The notes under the pieces are model-generated. The model did no database searches, was not told the DNA's origin, and worked only from the letters and a program-made list of their open reading frames with translations. Below, piece by piece: positions 12,301-24,300 of a DNA stretch of 64,000 bases (its first letter is position 1; each line of letters starts with the position of its first letter). The position numbers were made by a program, and so were the translations under genes. Source of the stretch: Clytia hemisphaerica (Eukaryota; Cnidaria; Hydrozoa; Leptothecata; Clytiidae); contig CACVBU010000463.1 of the NCBI GenBank assembly GCA_902728285.1, positions 186,001 through 250,000 of the forward strand. The letters are read 5' to 3'.

Positions 12301-15300
12301 TGACAACATTTTCTACGAACTGAAATTGTTTATTGTTTATCCGAAGGCTATGTCAGACTTTAGACTTTAGAGCTAATACATAAGCCTGGTGCTGCTAGTT
12401 TTATTAGGCATAAACTAGACAATGAAATATAATAGCTGGAAAACCTTTGAACAATAACGATACCGTCATATACCGAGAGATTTTTTTTTGGTCTCACCTT
12501 TCATATTTATTGAACAAAAAACTGTAAATGAATAGCCAGTTTATGTATGTGTGTTTTTTTGTGACGAGGACGGTTAGGTTTTAATTTGGCTAAGACTCTG
12601 ACTGACTGAGGCCGAGGTTAAATCTAAATCGTTTCCGCCGTCCTCAAAAATGCAAATACATAAACTCGAACAAGCTGATTCGGTCGAGGTTTAAACTAAG
12701 TGTCTTTACATCAATTCAAATATCAACAATGCATTTGTCTTGACCAATCGGTATCTTTTGTTTTATTGTTTCCAGGTCTTCAAGACTCCTTTCACGGTTG
12801 TTGTTGACAACACACGCAACGCTATTGTTATTTCGTGCAGAGGGACTTTGTCGTTACACGTAAGAATAGATTATTCTACTTTGACCAATTTTAAAGAAAA
12901 AGAGCAGGGGATGTTATTTAGAATGGATTCTCATCATTACAGTTTACTCTCAATATAAGTTCTACCTTCGGGTAGACAGCTAGAGAAAAAAGAGCGCTCT
13001 GGTCGCCTTCAACTTCGCGAAAACTTACTTACTTTATAAGTTATACTTAAGAAAACTATCAATTGTTCCATTTAGCTTACCTTGAAAATTTCGACAAGAT
13101 CCCTAACTATTTTTCATAGTTCCAATCTATATGAATAAGAGTCAACGCCTAAAATTTTACATCAAACTATTATAGCTATCTATTCCTTAAGAAAGGTATC
13201 TGTCCCTCGTATGATATAACACAGTAACGATTTCTGTGTAAATGAATTTTATATTTCCGTAGATGTCGGGTGTTTTTACAGACGATAAGAAAAAATAACT
13301 TAATTGAATTTCAATTTTACTATCAAAATCCTTTGCCCACTGGTTTAGGATATTCTAACGGATTTAGCAATTGAAGAAGTAAGTTTACCAGGTTGCGATG
13401 AAAAATGGACTGCCCATAAGGTAAGTCCGCCTCAAAGTGTTTTTTAGTAACTTTAGAATATTAATCTTAAGCAGGAATCGTGTTATGAATAAATCACCAC
13501 ATCTTCTTTGGTTCAAGGTCGAGTTGAGAAATTTCAAGCTCATTTTTTAGCTTAATTTTACTCTGATGCTCTGAAAATAATAAGTGATAATTGACATTAT
13601 TCTTAACCTGATACATAAATTTGATGAACATTTCATTGCTATAAAGTTTCAAGTTTCAGGTAATTTTTATCACCGGCTGGCCTTTTCATTTATTTAGGGG
13701 TTCTTTGAAGCAGCTACAGCAATCAAGGCAATCATTGATGAAAAAGATTTGATCAAGCAAGCACAAAACTTTGACGTGGTAGGAGAAATATCTATGATTA
13801 CATTATACAGACAAAATTAGTTCCATAGATATAAAACGTTATATTTTATAGGCCCGTGGACGCAGCTATCTACTATAACATTTAGCGTTATTTAGAGAAG
13901 AAGCAGGAATTTATTAGGAAATGTGATCGGAAACTGACAGTAATGATAAGCTTTTGCACCTTGACGCTACTTCCATCCTCAATACTTTGTCTCTTTTCCG
14001 TGCATTATTATCGAAATATTTTGGATCAAAATGTTTTAACATTCCTTAAAGATATCTCTGTTGCAAAAAAAGTAAACAATATTAACCTCTTAATGTATCT
14101 ATCATATTAATAAAGTCTTTCCTGTTTTTACGATTCGTTTTTTAATGTTTAAAAATATCCGTATCGGAATTTTTTTTTCACTCTTTCTTTTTAAGGATAA
14201 AGGAACACAAAACTATAAGTTAATTTTATGCTAAGAATAAAGTATCTGAATGACATATTCAGAAATTCAGGTTTTCACTCTTTCTCTTTAAGGATAAAGG
14301 GACACAAAACTATAAGCTGGTGATTGTTGGACACTCACTTGGAGGAGGGACAGCCACTTTGTTGGCATTTCTACTGAAACCAGAATACCCCGATTTACTT
14401 TGTTATGCATACGCACCACCAGGCGCCACTGTCAAGTATGTTTAATTTATAATACGAATAGTCGTTATCTCAGTGATACGCGTTTTTATAAGAACAAACT
14501 TTATAAGAACGTAAAACTAAACGTATGGCCAAACTATTAAGAACACGTTAAGAGCAATTTTTTAATGCTGGACTCTAGAATACCCATTTTCTTTAGAAAT
14601 TGCACAAAAATTCTCACAAAATGCTCAAAACAAGAAGATTTTAAAGAACATTTTTAAGCTTAAAATTCATAAAGATCCGAAGAATTCAAATTTTGTGGGC
14701 GTTCTTATAAAAGAACATGTAATAAGAAATAAGAACACTTCGAAGTCCATACAAATCATTTCGATTGGTGTTTGTGATTAACATTCATCTGTTCTGAAAC
14801 TTGTTTATGGGTAATTATCGCCAAATCAGATTATACGTAATGTTGCATAGTGGTAAATGTGAATTACACTGTGGTACGCAATAAGTTGATCCTTTGTTCT
14901 TTGATTTTGCCTCACTACACTCTAAAATGCTGCGAATTAGCAATGCCAACAAGTTGAACAGGAAAATAAACTAACTTTATAAATGCTCAAAAATTATATT
15001 TCCAACATAGCAAAAAAACTATAAGCAGTCTTCCAATAAACTTTAAAAAGAGATTTACAAATCTCGAACGTGTTGTCTGACGAATGGTATATATTTGTGT
15101 AAAGCGGCGTAAGCAGAGTAGATGGTACAATCTTTCAAGACCCAACTGGCAGCACCTTCCAACTGCCATAAACCGTCAGATTTTTGACACATCAATGGAC
15201 CGCCAGAATCTCCTTGGCAAATGTTTGGATGTGGTCGTCCTTGTGAACCATATCCATAACCAGTACATACGAAATGTGAACCACATTTACTTTGCTCCAG

Positions 15301-18300
15301 AATGGGAAGTTTAGCTTGTTGAAGTCTGTTTGGTGATCGTGATGGACTGACTGAGACACGTCCCCAACCTAAAATATGATAGTCGTTTTTTATAAGAACA
15401 TCTAAGATTTTTGAATCGTTCTTAACATGTTCTTATTTTCACCTATTTGTGAGCATTTTCTTAAGAAATCGGGTGTTTTACAGTCCCCAAAGGCTTAAAA
15501 TGTTCTGAACTGTTCTTATATAGTTTGCTCTTATAAAAAAGGGGAGAGAATATTTTTACAAATTTATTTTACAGCGCTATTCAGATTAAGTGGCCTCTCA
15601 TTGCTAAGAATTACAAGCAAATGTTTTTTGGAAAAAGGGCTCAGTTATATTTTGGAATCAAGTTCAAATGCATGTTATATGCTTATTTTCCCGAGAAAAA
15701 AAATCATTTAAAATGGAAAAGAAAAATGAACTTTCCCAAAGCTCACTGATATGCTAATGATATGCTTATTCTTTCACCAAATCAAGTTCTCAGTATGCTC
15801 ATAAACGTTATGGATATATAAAAAACACGTAAAGCATCTTACCGGCAACATAACAATTCTTTCCAATTTGTGGGTAGACTCCTTGTTGAGGTAAACAAGC
15901 TCTGACGACACGATCGTTCATTCTCAAAGGTTTTGATAATTCAACTAAAGCAACATCGTAGTTGAGGTTTCTGCCAGTGTAACTTGGATGCATGATGATG
16001 CGTTTAGAGCTGATCTTTTGTTGAGTGCTCTCTTGTTGTGATTTGTCGTGAGCGCCAGCGATGACGTTAAGGGATGATTTACCGCGTACGCAATGACTAG
16101 CTGTCAAAATCTGAAATGGTGACGATATAAGTTTCATGTCTACTTTTAAGGTTATTTAGTAAATAAATGAAGATGAATCGAGTTTTTTTTTGGTAGCTGA
16201 AGATTAGGTACCCGAGAGTACGAGGAAGGAAAGAAAGAGAGTTTTATTTACTAAGTTCAGGTTCAAAAAACAATTAAATAACAAGTATTTACCCAGTTTG
16301 GTGTCAAGATTGATCCACCACAGAAATGGAATCCTCTTTAAGTTTGAAGAGATACAATCCATGGCCATGCTCCTGGTTTGGCTTCTTGTCCGTTAACAAC
16401 ACGACTTTGGGAAACCTTGGAAACACCACATTTACCGGATCCACCTGAGCCACCATTTCCTCCTGAGCCACCGTTTCCGCCACCTGAGCATGTTTTGCAA
16501 AATTTGGGGCAATCTTTCTTGAACCAATCTTTAGAGCAGTTTGATTCGTAACCAGGTCTACAATATCCTCCAGTATCTTTGCAGTTACCGCTACCTCCAC
16601 CGGAGCAAGTTCGGCAAGATTTTTGACAGTTTTTCTTCACATAATTATTTGTTTGACATAATCTTTGTGGAGAACTGGCCCATGATTGACAACTTGAGTT
16701 GTTATCAGTGGAGTCTGTTAAATGACGCGCCTTACGCGCCCACGCGCCCACGCGCCTTACGCGCCCACGCGCCTTACGCGCCCACGCGCCCTACGCGTCC
16801 TACGCGCCTGAATTTCGACGCGCCTTTAAGTTTTGACGGACCTTCTTAGAGGATTTTTCATATGCGAGTTGCGAGTTACGAGTTACGAGTTGCATTTAGA
16901 ACCACGAGTTACGAGTTACTTTTCACGAGTTACGAGCTACCAGTTGTATTGTAACAAAATAAAATCGCGAGTTGCGAGTTACGAGTTGCATTTTAACACA
17001 CAAAATTCGCGAGTTGCAAATTGAAAGTGCGAGTTGCAAATTAAAAGTGCGAGTTGCAAATTAAAAGTGCGAGTTGCAAATTAAAAGTGCGAGTTGCAAA
17101 TTAAAAGTGCGAGTTGCAAATCGAAAAGTCAGTAAGGGTGAAAAACATTTCTATTGATAAAAGAAAATGATTATTGCTGCTCACTATTATACATAAAAAA
17201 GAGCAAACATTCGTTTGGTAGAGAAAGAAAAAAATGTACAAAAAGTATGTATTTACATTGCAAGAGTGTAAAGTACTGTAGAGAAAAGTGCTCCCGTGCG
17301 GGGGTAAGAGGCGAGGCGTTGTTACTAAAAAGGGTAACATAGGGTAACAGGGGGTAACAAGGTAACAGGCTGAGAATGGTGGCTCTGAGGGGTTGTTTCA
17401 CCAACAGTAATTATAAGATCACGTGCAAAACGTGTACAATCATTGTCGTAATATTTTAGAAAAAAGAGAAATTCCCGCAAATTTTCAAAACCACAAACGA
17501 CTTGGAAGTGCTCAAAATTTGGTTGGAAGGGTAGAGTTTTAACGTTAGAATTAAGACTTAGGACCTTAGGATCTGAAGATCCAAAATTGAAATGGCCCAA
17601 ATCGACTTTCTCGCCCGATCTCCAAATTCGAAAAACGAGAAAACAAGCTAAATTCTCAATAAATTTTGACCATGATTGTAGAACAGCCCATTTGAAAGCT
17701 ATTGAAGCTTGAATAGGGTGTCAATTTCTATCCTTTTTGTTTTATCAGCATCAAATTTATAAGTGACAAAACCTTTGCTGGAGTTGCTTAAAGAAGCTTT
17801 ATATTTGACCATCAGATCATTATTTCATTAAAATAAGTGGTTTTATCAAAATAAGGACAATGGAATATTTAATTAGAATTGTATCTCTAAAACTGTCTTT
17901 CCCAGTTTTTGCCTTTTGAAAATATTTATCTATTTAAATCAAAGGCATCTCATTCGGTACAATTAAAATATTTGGTGTAATAAAGCTTGCAGGTATCACA
18001 CTTAAGGGCCTTAAGTAGCTTGTCAAAAGATGTATGTGAGTGGTTACACAACTTTAGTCACAAAAAGTAAACAGTTTGGCTGGGTTTTCCATGCTTTGCT
18101 TTGGGTTTTAAGCTTTTTTTGTCCTATTATTATTTATGATAACAGGCTCAGACTTTTTTTTAATTTTTTAACTCGCACTTTTAATTTGCAACTCTCACTT
18201 TTAGATTTGCAACTCGCACTTTTAATTTGCAACTCGCACTTTCAATTTGCAACTCGCGAATTTTGTGTGTTAAAATGCAACTCGTAACTCGCAACTCGCG

Positions 18301-21300
18301 ATTTTATTTTGTTAAAATGCAACTCGTAACTCGTGAAAAGTAACTTGCAACTCGTAACTCGTAACTCGTAACTCGCAACTCGCATATGAAAAATAGGTGC
18401 GTCAAAACTTAATGGCGCGTCGAAATTCAGGCGCGTAGGACGCGTAGGGCGCGTGAGGCGCGTGGGCGCGTGGGCGCGTAAGGCGCGTGGGCGCGTAAGG
18501 CGCGTAAGGCGCGTGGGCGCGTGGGCGCGTAAGGCGCGTCATTTAACAGACTCTTATCAGTGCAAGCATCTATGAATTGAATAAACGAAGAAAAGTTCGA
18601 TTACATCATTTGTTTGCTTATTTTTATAATGATATTCACCAATCAAAAAAGTCGAAGTGATTCCTTCCTGTACATGAACCCATGAAGAGGGTTTCTTCGT
18701 AAACAGCAATGACTGTAGCTTCTACAGCTGTCTATTAGCCAAATTCTGGAGCCGCTCGCTGCGCTGCCGTGCGCAGCTTGTAAGGACAAAAACTACTTTC
18801 GCTTTCGTTTTTAGGCGGGATGTGCTGGTATTTGGTAGGAAAATAGTGAGACTTCCCCTTCTATTTACCAGCAAAAAGTAGGAAAAAGAGATTGGATTTA
18901 TGTTAGAACTTTTTTGGAATTTCAAGGAAAAGCCTCTTCCAAACATGAAACGTTTATAATCACTCTTTGTTTGGGAAATTTTCAATTATCCTTGCCTCAG
19001 TCTTTGGCCTATAGCCTATGAACTTTTTGTACTGTATTTAGCTTTATTTGGGCTATTACTTTTCTTATAAAAACTCTTTCTGCTCACTTTGGGCCTCAAT
19101 TGTGTATGATAGGTAGATTTTGGGTTGGGAAATAGGTAGAAAGTAAAATTATACATAAACATGTTTGAGTGTTTGAGAGTATTTTGACTTGACTTCATGT
19201 TATGTTTTTCTTATCTTTACCACCACAATTATCCAACAGAATAGAAATTATAAACTATTTTCAAGCATAAAAATATTTGGCTAAAGCAAATTTTGTACAA
19301 ATTTTATATATTCTAACTATAAAGTAAAAACATCTCGAAAAAAATTGATTATAATCCTTTGTGACAATACTTTCTCTGATGGGAAGTTGGAAGCTTTTCT
19401 ACCAAACAGAATTGAGCACTTATAACTATATATCAAATAAAAAATAATTTCAGACAGTGAGGCATCATAACTTTGCCTGAAAATGCAATGACTACAAAGT
19501 GGATTTATATGCAGGATATCCAAAACAAAACAATCCATTATATGATATACAGTCATGTCAATGTCAAAACATACTTTCAATTTTTAGCGGCGGTACTTCC
19601 AAAATTTCAGAATCTTTGAGCACTTTCTTCGGATTCGCTTATCCTTTTCTTGTCCTGGATCCAATCAAAACCTGCACGTAAAACGTAGCCCAAAATCAAG
19701 TCACTTCTATAACATAATTCGGTCTTTGACGACTGGAAGGAAAGATTCAACGACAGACAAAACATGTTGCAATTCGACCAAATTTTGAGAGTTAAAGTAA
19801 GAAGTTTATCCTTCAGCGCAGTCAGTGATGACCCCGATCTGACCGATGGTGTCTCTTCAGCCATTTTTGGAATGAATAAAATGAATCATGAAATTTTTGT
19901 TATCCAAAGGGATGGGTGAAACCATGTTTGAACTTGGATATCTCTCTCCATATCAAAACTGTTCAATGCGATCAAAAAAATCTTTCCCAGCTAAATTCCA
20001 TGAGAGGGAATGTTTTTGAAGCTACTATAGTCATTGTTTGCATCAATATAAAGTTACTTCTGCAAATTAGTAGTCTCCACCAACAGCTTTCGAAAGCAGC
20101 AAAATCCACAAAAAGTACTTGAGTGAAGTTTGTAAACAAAAAAGCAAGTTTCACACATCCATTATGTTCACAAAGTATTGTCTGTTATTCCAATGCATGA
20201 TAGAAGTCTATTCCAATACATTTGATGTTGGTTCCAAACAGTATTCTTCTTTTTTCTTCCCAAGAATCACCAAATCTACTCAAAAAGCACTGTTTTGCAG
20301 TGATTCCCCAGCCAAAATGTAAACAAAATGGCTTCCGCCTCGATTTTTGTCCCGACACGCTCATCAACTGCAGCGCAGCGAGCGGCTCCAGAATTTGGCT
20401 AATAGATTATCGCGCAAGAAGTGACACGAAAATGTCATTGTATTGTTTGACTTAAAGAATAAAACACTGAGCTCTGACCACAGAAGTATGAAAAGCTAGG
20501 TTAATCACAAATATTGTGGAGAAATACAGATAAAGGAGAAAGAAATGGCGCCCTCCTTTATCTTCAGGTTGACAGCTAAAGAAAATGAAGCCCTTGGGTC
20601 ACCTTCGCTTGCGGTCGCAAACTTACTTTACTAAAATTGTTTCAAGTCATGGTGTTCAAATAAGATTTCGATCGCCATGTCTAAAGTGTATCTTAAGTTG
20701 TCTTAAGGGCTCTGACCATAGTGAATTTTTAATATTTGTGATGTACAAAATATGAATTTCTACTTGATGTAGCACACAAAACTGTGGCATGTTATACATT
20801 TTCTGTTAGGCCAATTATCCTTGAGTCTGAAAATTTCAGAATCGCAATGAAAAAATTTTATGAAGAAGAAAATGAAATTTTTCTAAAAGCTTATTTGTCT
20901 CAAAATCTGGAAAATAGTGCTTTTTGACCAATTTTTCATTCAAATTTTTTATAGAAAAACAGCCATAACTTTTGATACATTAATTTAGAAAATTTTTCCG
21001 AAAAATTTAAAACAGTTCAATTCTTTGCGGATAGTTTGAAAAAAATTCGAAACAAAAAGGTTGATTGATTACCCATTAAAACTTAGCACTTTTTATAAAA
21101 GAAGGTGATGTAACATATCATTAACGTCTTTTTAAAGTTCATAACGTCATTTTTGCAATTAAATTCTTAATTACTCTTAAGGGATTTTATTAAAAAGCAA
21201 TTTATAAAGGCAATTCTTTGTTAAAAATGTTAAAGAACTTAAAACATAACTTTTATGTTCTAATAATAAAATCAATTTCTAGTCTATGGGTCAAAGCCCT

Positions 21301-24300
21301 TAAAAAAGGGTCCACAAAAACGACGGGTATAACAATGTTTTTACTTACGTATGATTGTAGCAATGAAACCGAGAGCTACCAACAATTTCAACATTTTTGT
21401 TTTATTGAAGAAGTACCGCTTATGATTCTTCTTCTTCGACAGTTAAGTCTCTTTTAATGATATTTACTACTTTATTTTCTGCTTTATATAGTTTTTACCC
21501 TTGACTAAAACTGATGCTTTTTGATTAAACAGCTTTCGTAATTTGATTACTATCGCCCCCAACTTTTCGAAGCAAACGTAATTATGTATGTATTTGGGAC
21601 AAACACAGATGTATATTAAACGCGTAAATTTGTTTTTTAGACAGACTATCGTTTTCTTTTTCACTCAAATATGTGGTTAATTAAAATGACAATGATTTGT
21701 ATAAATGTTTCGGCAAAGTGGCTAAGTTTCAACCAGACCTTTTTTCACCAAAAGAGAAAGATAAAATCTAGCTGTCCTTTGATAAGTCATAAGGTTGGCT
21801 CAATTTATTGAATTTGAAAGCTAAAAATTATGGGTTTTTTGTGACGGATTGAAAATCTCTTTGTTCTCAAATTTTTTACTGCATCATGAGGTAGTCAGGA
21901 GGCCCTGAATCTTCGAATTAGAAAACTTCGAGTTGGCAATTGTCGTGTTAGGAATTTTCGAGTTAGCTAAATTATAACGTCATAAAAGTGCAAATTATGA
22001 CGTCACTCGACTCTGACTCGATTTTTTCATTTTCAAAAAAGGTTTTTTCGAGTTAAAATTACCTGAATTTTTTTTTTCGTAAAAAGTTTTTCGAGTTAGC
22101 CAACTCGGAATTTTTTTCACAAAACCTTTCTTCGAGTTAGCTAACTCGGATTTTTTTGCAGAAAAAAAAGTTTTGAGTTAACTATTTTTCGACTTTTTTT
22201 ACTCTAAAAGTCAGGTAGGAACTCAATCTCGTACCCAGAGCCACTTGCAACACCTTTTTATTCTTAGCTCGCCTTTCATTCGTATTTACGTGGCATTTTT
22301 TATCGTATTTAATCGTTTCTTTAGAGAAAAAAAAGTCTCAAATGCTCAAAACTTAGCATCGTTTGATTTCCAAAGAAATTGTTTTTCTACCCAGAACTCC
22401 TAAAAAATCGCCGGAACAGCTCACGCCCTAAAATGGGCTTCCTTTATTTTTTTCGGATTACGCTCAACAGATTCTCATGTTTTTTTGGACAATGAAGGAA
22501 AAAAGTTGTCCACAAAATATGACGGAGCTCAATTTTCGGAGAAAAAACTTTTCGTACGACAGATTCGAAGATGTCCCGAAAGTAGTGTTTTGAGAATTTT
22601 CTTATTAATTTGTCTTGATTTCTTTTTTCATTCTTCTGTTGATCAGCGAGGTAGGTCCATAAAAGCATGGAGGTAATAAGAAATAGATGGAGAATTAACT
22701 CCTTTTATTTCATTGTACCTAATCTTAGGAAGCAAACGGCTCCTTGGTTGCAATGGGAAAAAGTGATTAATTTTGTGTGCACTCATGGGAATATTCAAGC
22801 TCATAAAAAACTGAATAAAAAGATGTTGGATTTTTAACAGCTCTATTGTGAGATATAGCTTTGTTGATCAAAATGAGAAAAAGCTTGCCGGAGCAAGCAC
22901 AAAATCCTATATTTTTAAGGGTCCCCTCTCAGGGGGGGGGTCAACATCCAGATACCAGACCCATAGCCGGGTGGTGGTGTCTTTTTTTCCTTTAAAAGTC
23001 TGAAAAGTCAAGTTGGTATTGATGGGGGTGGGTCCCCCTTTTTTTAGAAAAAAAGAGTTATCCTCAGTTGGTATTGATACCAAAATAGGGGGTGGGTACC
23101 CCTTTTTTTGGAAAGTTGGTATCCATATCAAAATGACAGCAAAACTTTCCTAATTTTTGCCCTTATAGCTAGAAAATACCCCAGGGTACATATCAGTCTA
23201 AACAGGTTTCAATTGGATTTATTTTAGCTTTTGAGTATAATGACTGTAAATGAGTAATAAGTATAAATGACTTTGAAGTTTGTTTATTTTGGACTTTTTC
23301 GATATTTTCAAGTTTTATTTTTGATCAAGCCTGAAGCAAAAACATTTTTTCTGTGATAGCATTTGGTAATGAGTGAATCTATTCTGTTCTAAAATTATGT
23401 ACTAATGATAGCTTCTCCTAGTTTTTGCACATCAATTATTATATTCCCATAATATTGATTCAAATTGATTTTGCTAGCTTCATTGGGTTTGTTTTTATTA
23501 TATTGTCAGTTTTCAGTCATTTTCTATTTTAGTATAAGACATTTTTTGTGTTGTGTTGAAGAAATAGATTTCAAAAATGAGTTTTTTTTATGTTTCTCTT
23601 AGTACTCTGTTTGTGTGGGAGGGGGGTGGTCCCCTTTAAACCGCTTTAAACTCAAATTTACGAATTGGTTTTGGTACTAAATTAGGGGGTGGGTCCCATG
23701 ATATTTTGTCAAATTCAAAAAGTCATGTTGGTATCGATACCAAATTAAGGGGGTGGGTCCCCCCTTTTTTGAAAATTATGATTTTCAAGCTGGTATCGAT
23801 ACCAAAATAAGGGGGTGGGTCCCCCCTTTTTCTTGAAATTATGATTTTCAAGTTGGTATCGATACCAATTTTGGGGTGGTGGTGTTAACTTAACTCAAAA
23901 GGTCAAAAGTCAGGTTTTTTGGCTATGGGTTGGTATTATAAATGTTGACCCCCCCTCTCATAAAATCATTGATAGATTTAAAAGAAAATCTATATTACGA
24001 TTAGGTAACCTTTAATTAATCATCCATCAGAATTTGAAAGCCCCCTCCCTTTTATACGTAAAGATTTCTAATGAAGAAATTTTCAAGGAAAATGTGCTGA
24101 AATTCTCAAAATTAGCAAAGTGCTTGCCCAAAAGTACATCGATATGAAATCATAGAACTATTATACTACCTTACTTCGAAAAAATTATTTTTGTATCGCG
24201 TTTGAACAAGAAATTTTTGCATAATATGTTTATTTCAATCAGGATAACACATCTGTTCTTATAAATTTACGTTTCGGATTACGAAAACCGATTTGAATGA

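Noticed and set aside
17101..17600. Several overlapping frames inside the foldback element
   Set aside because: Short, overlapping on both strands, no transposase motifs.
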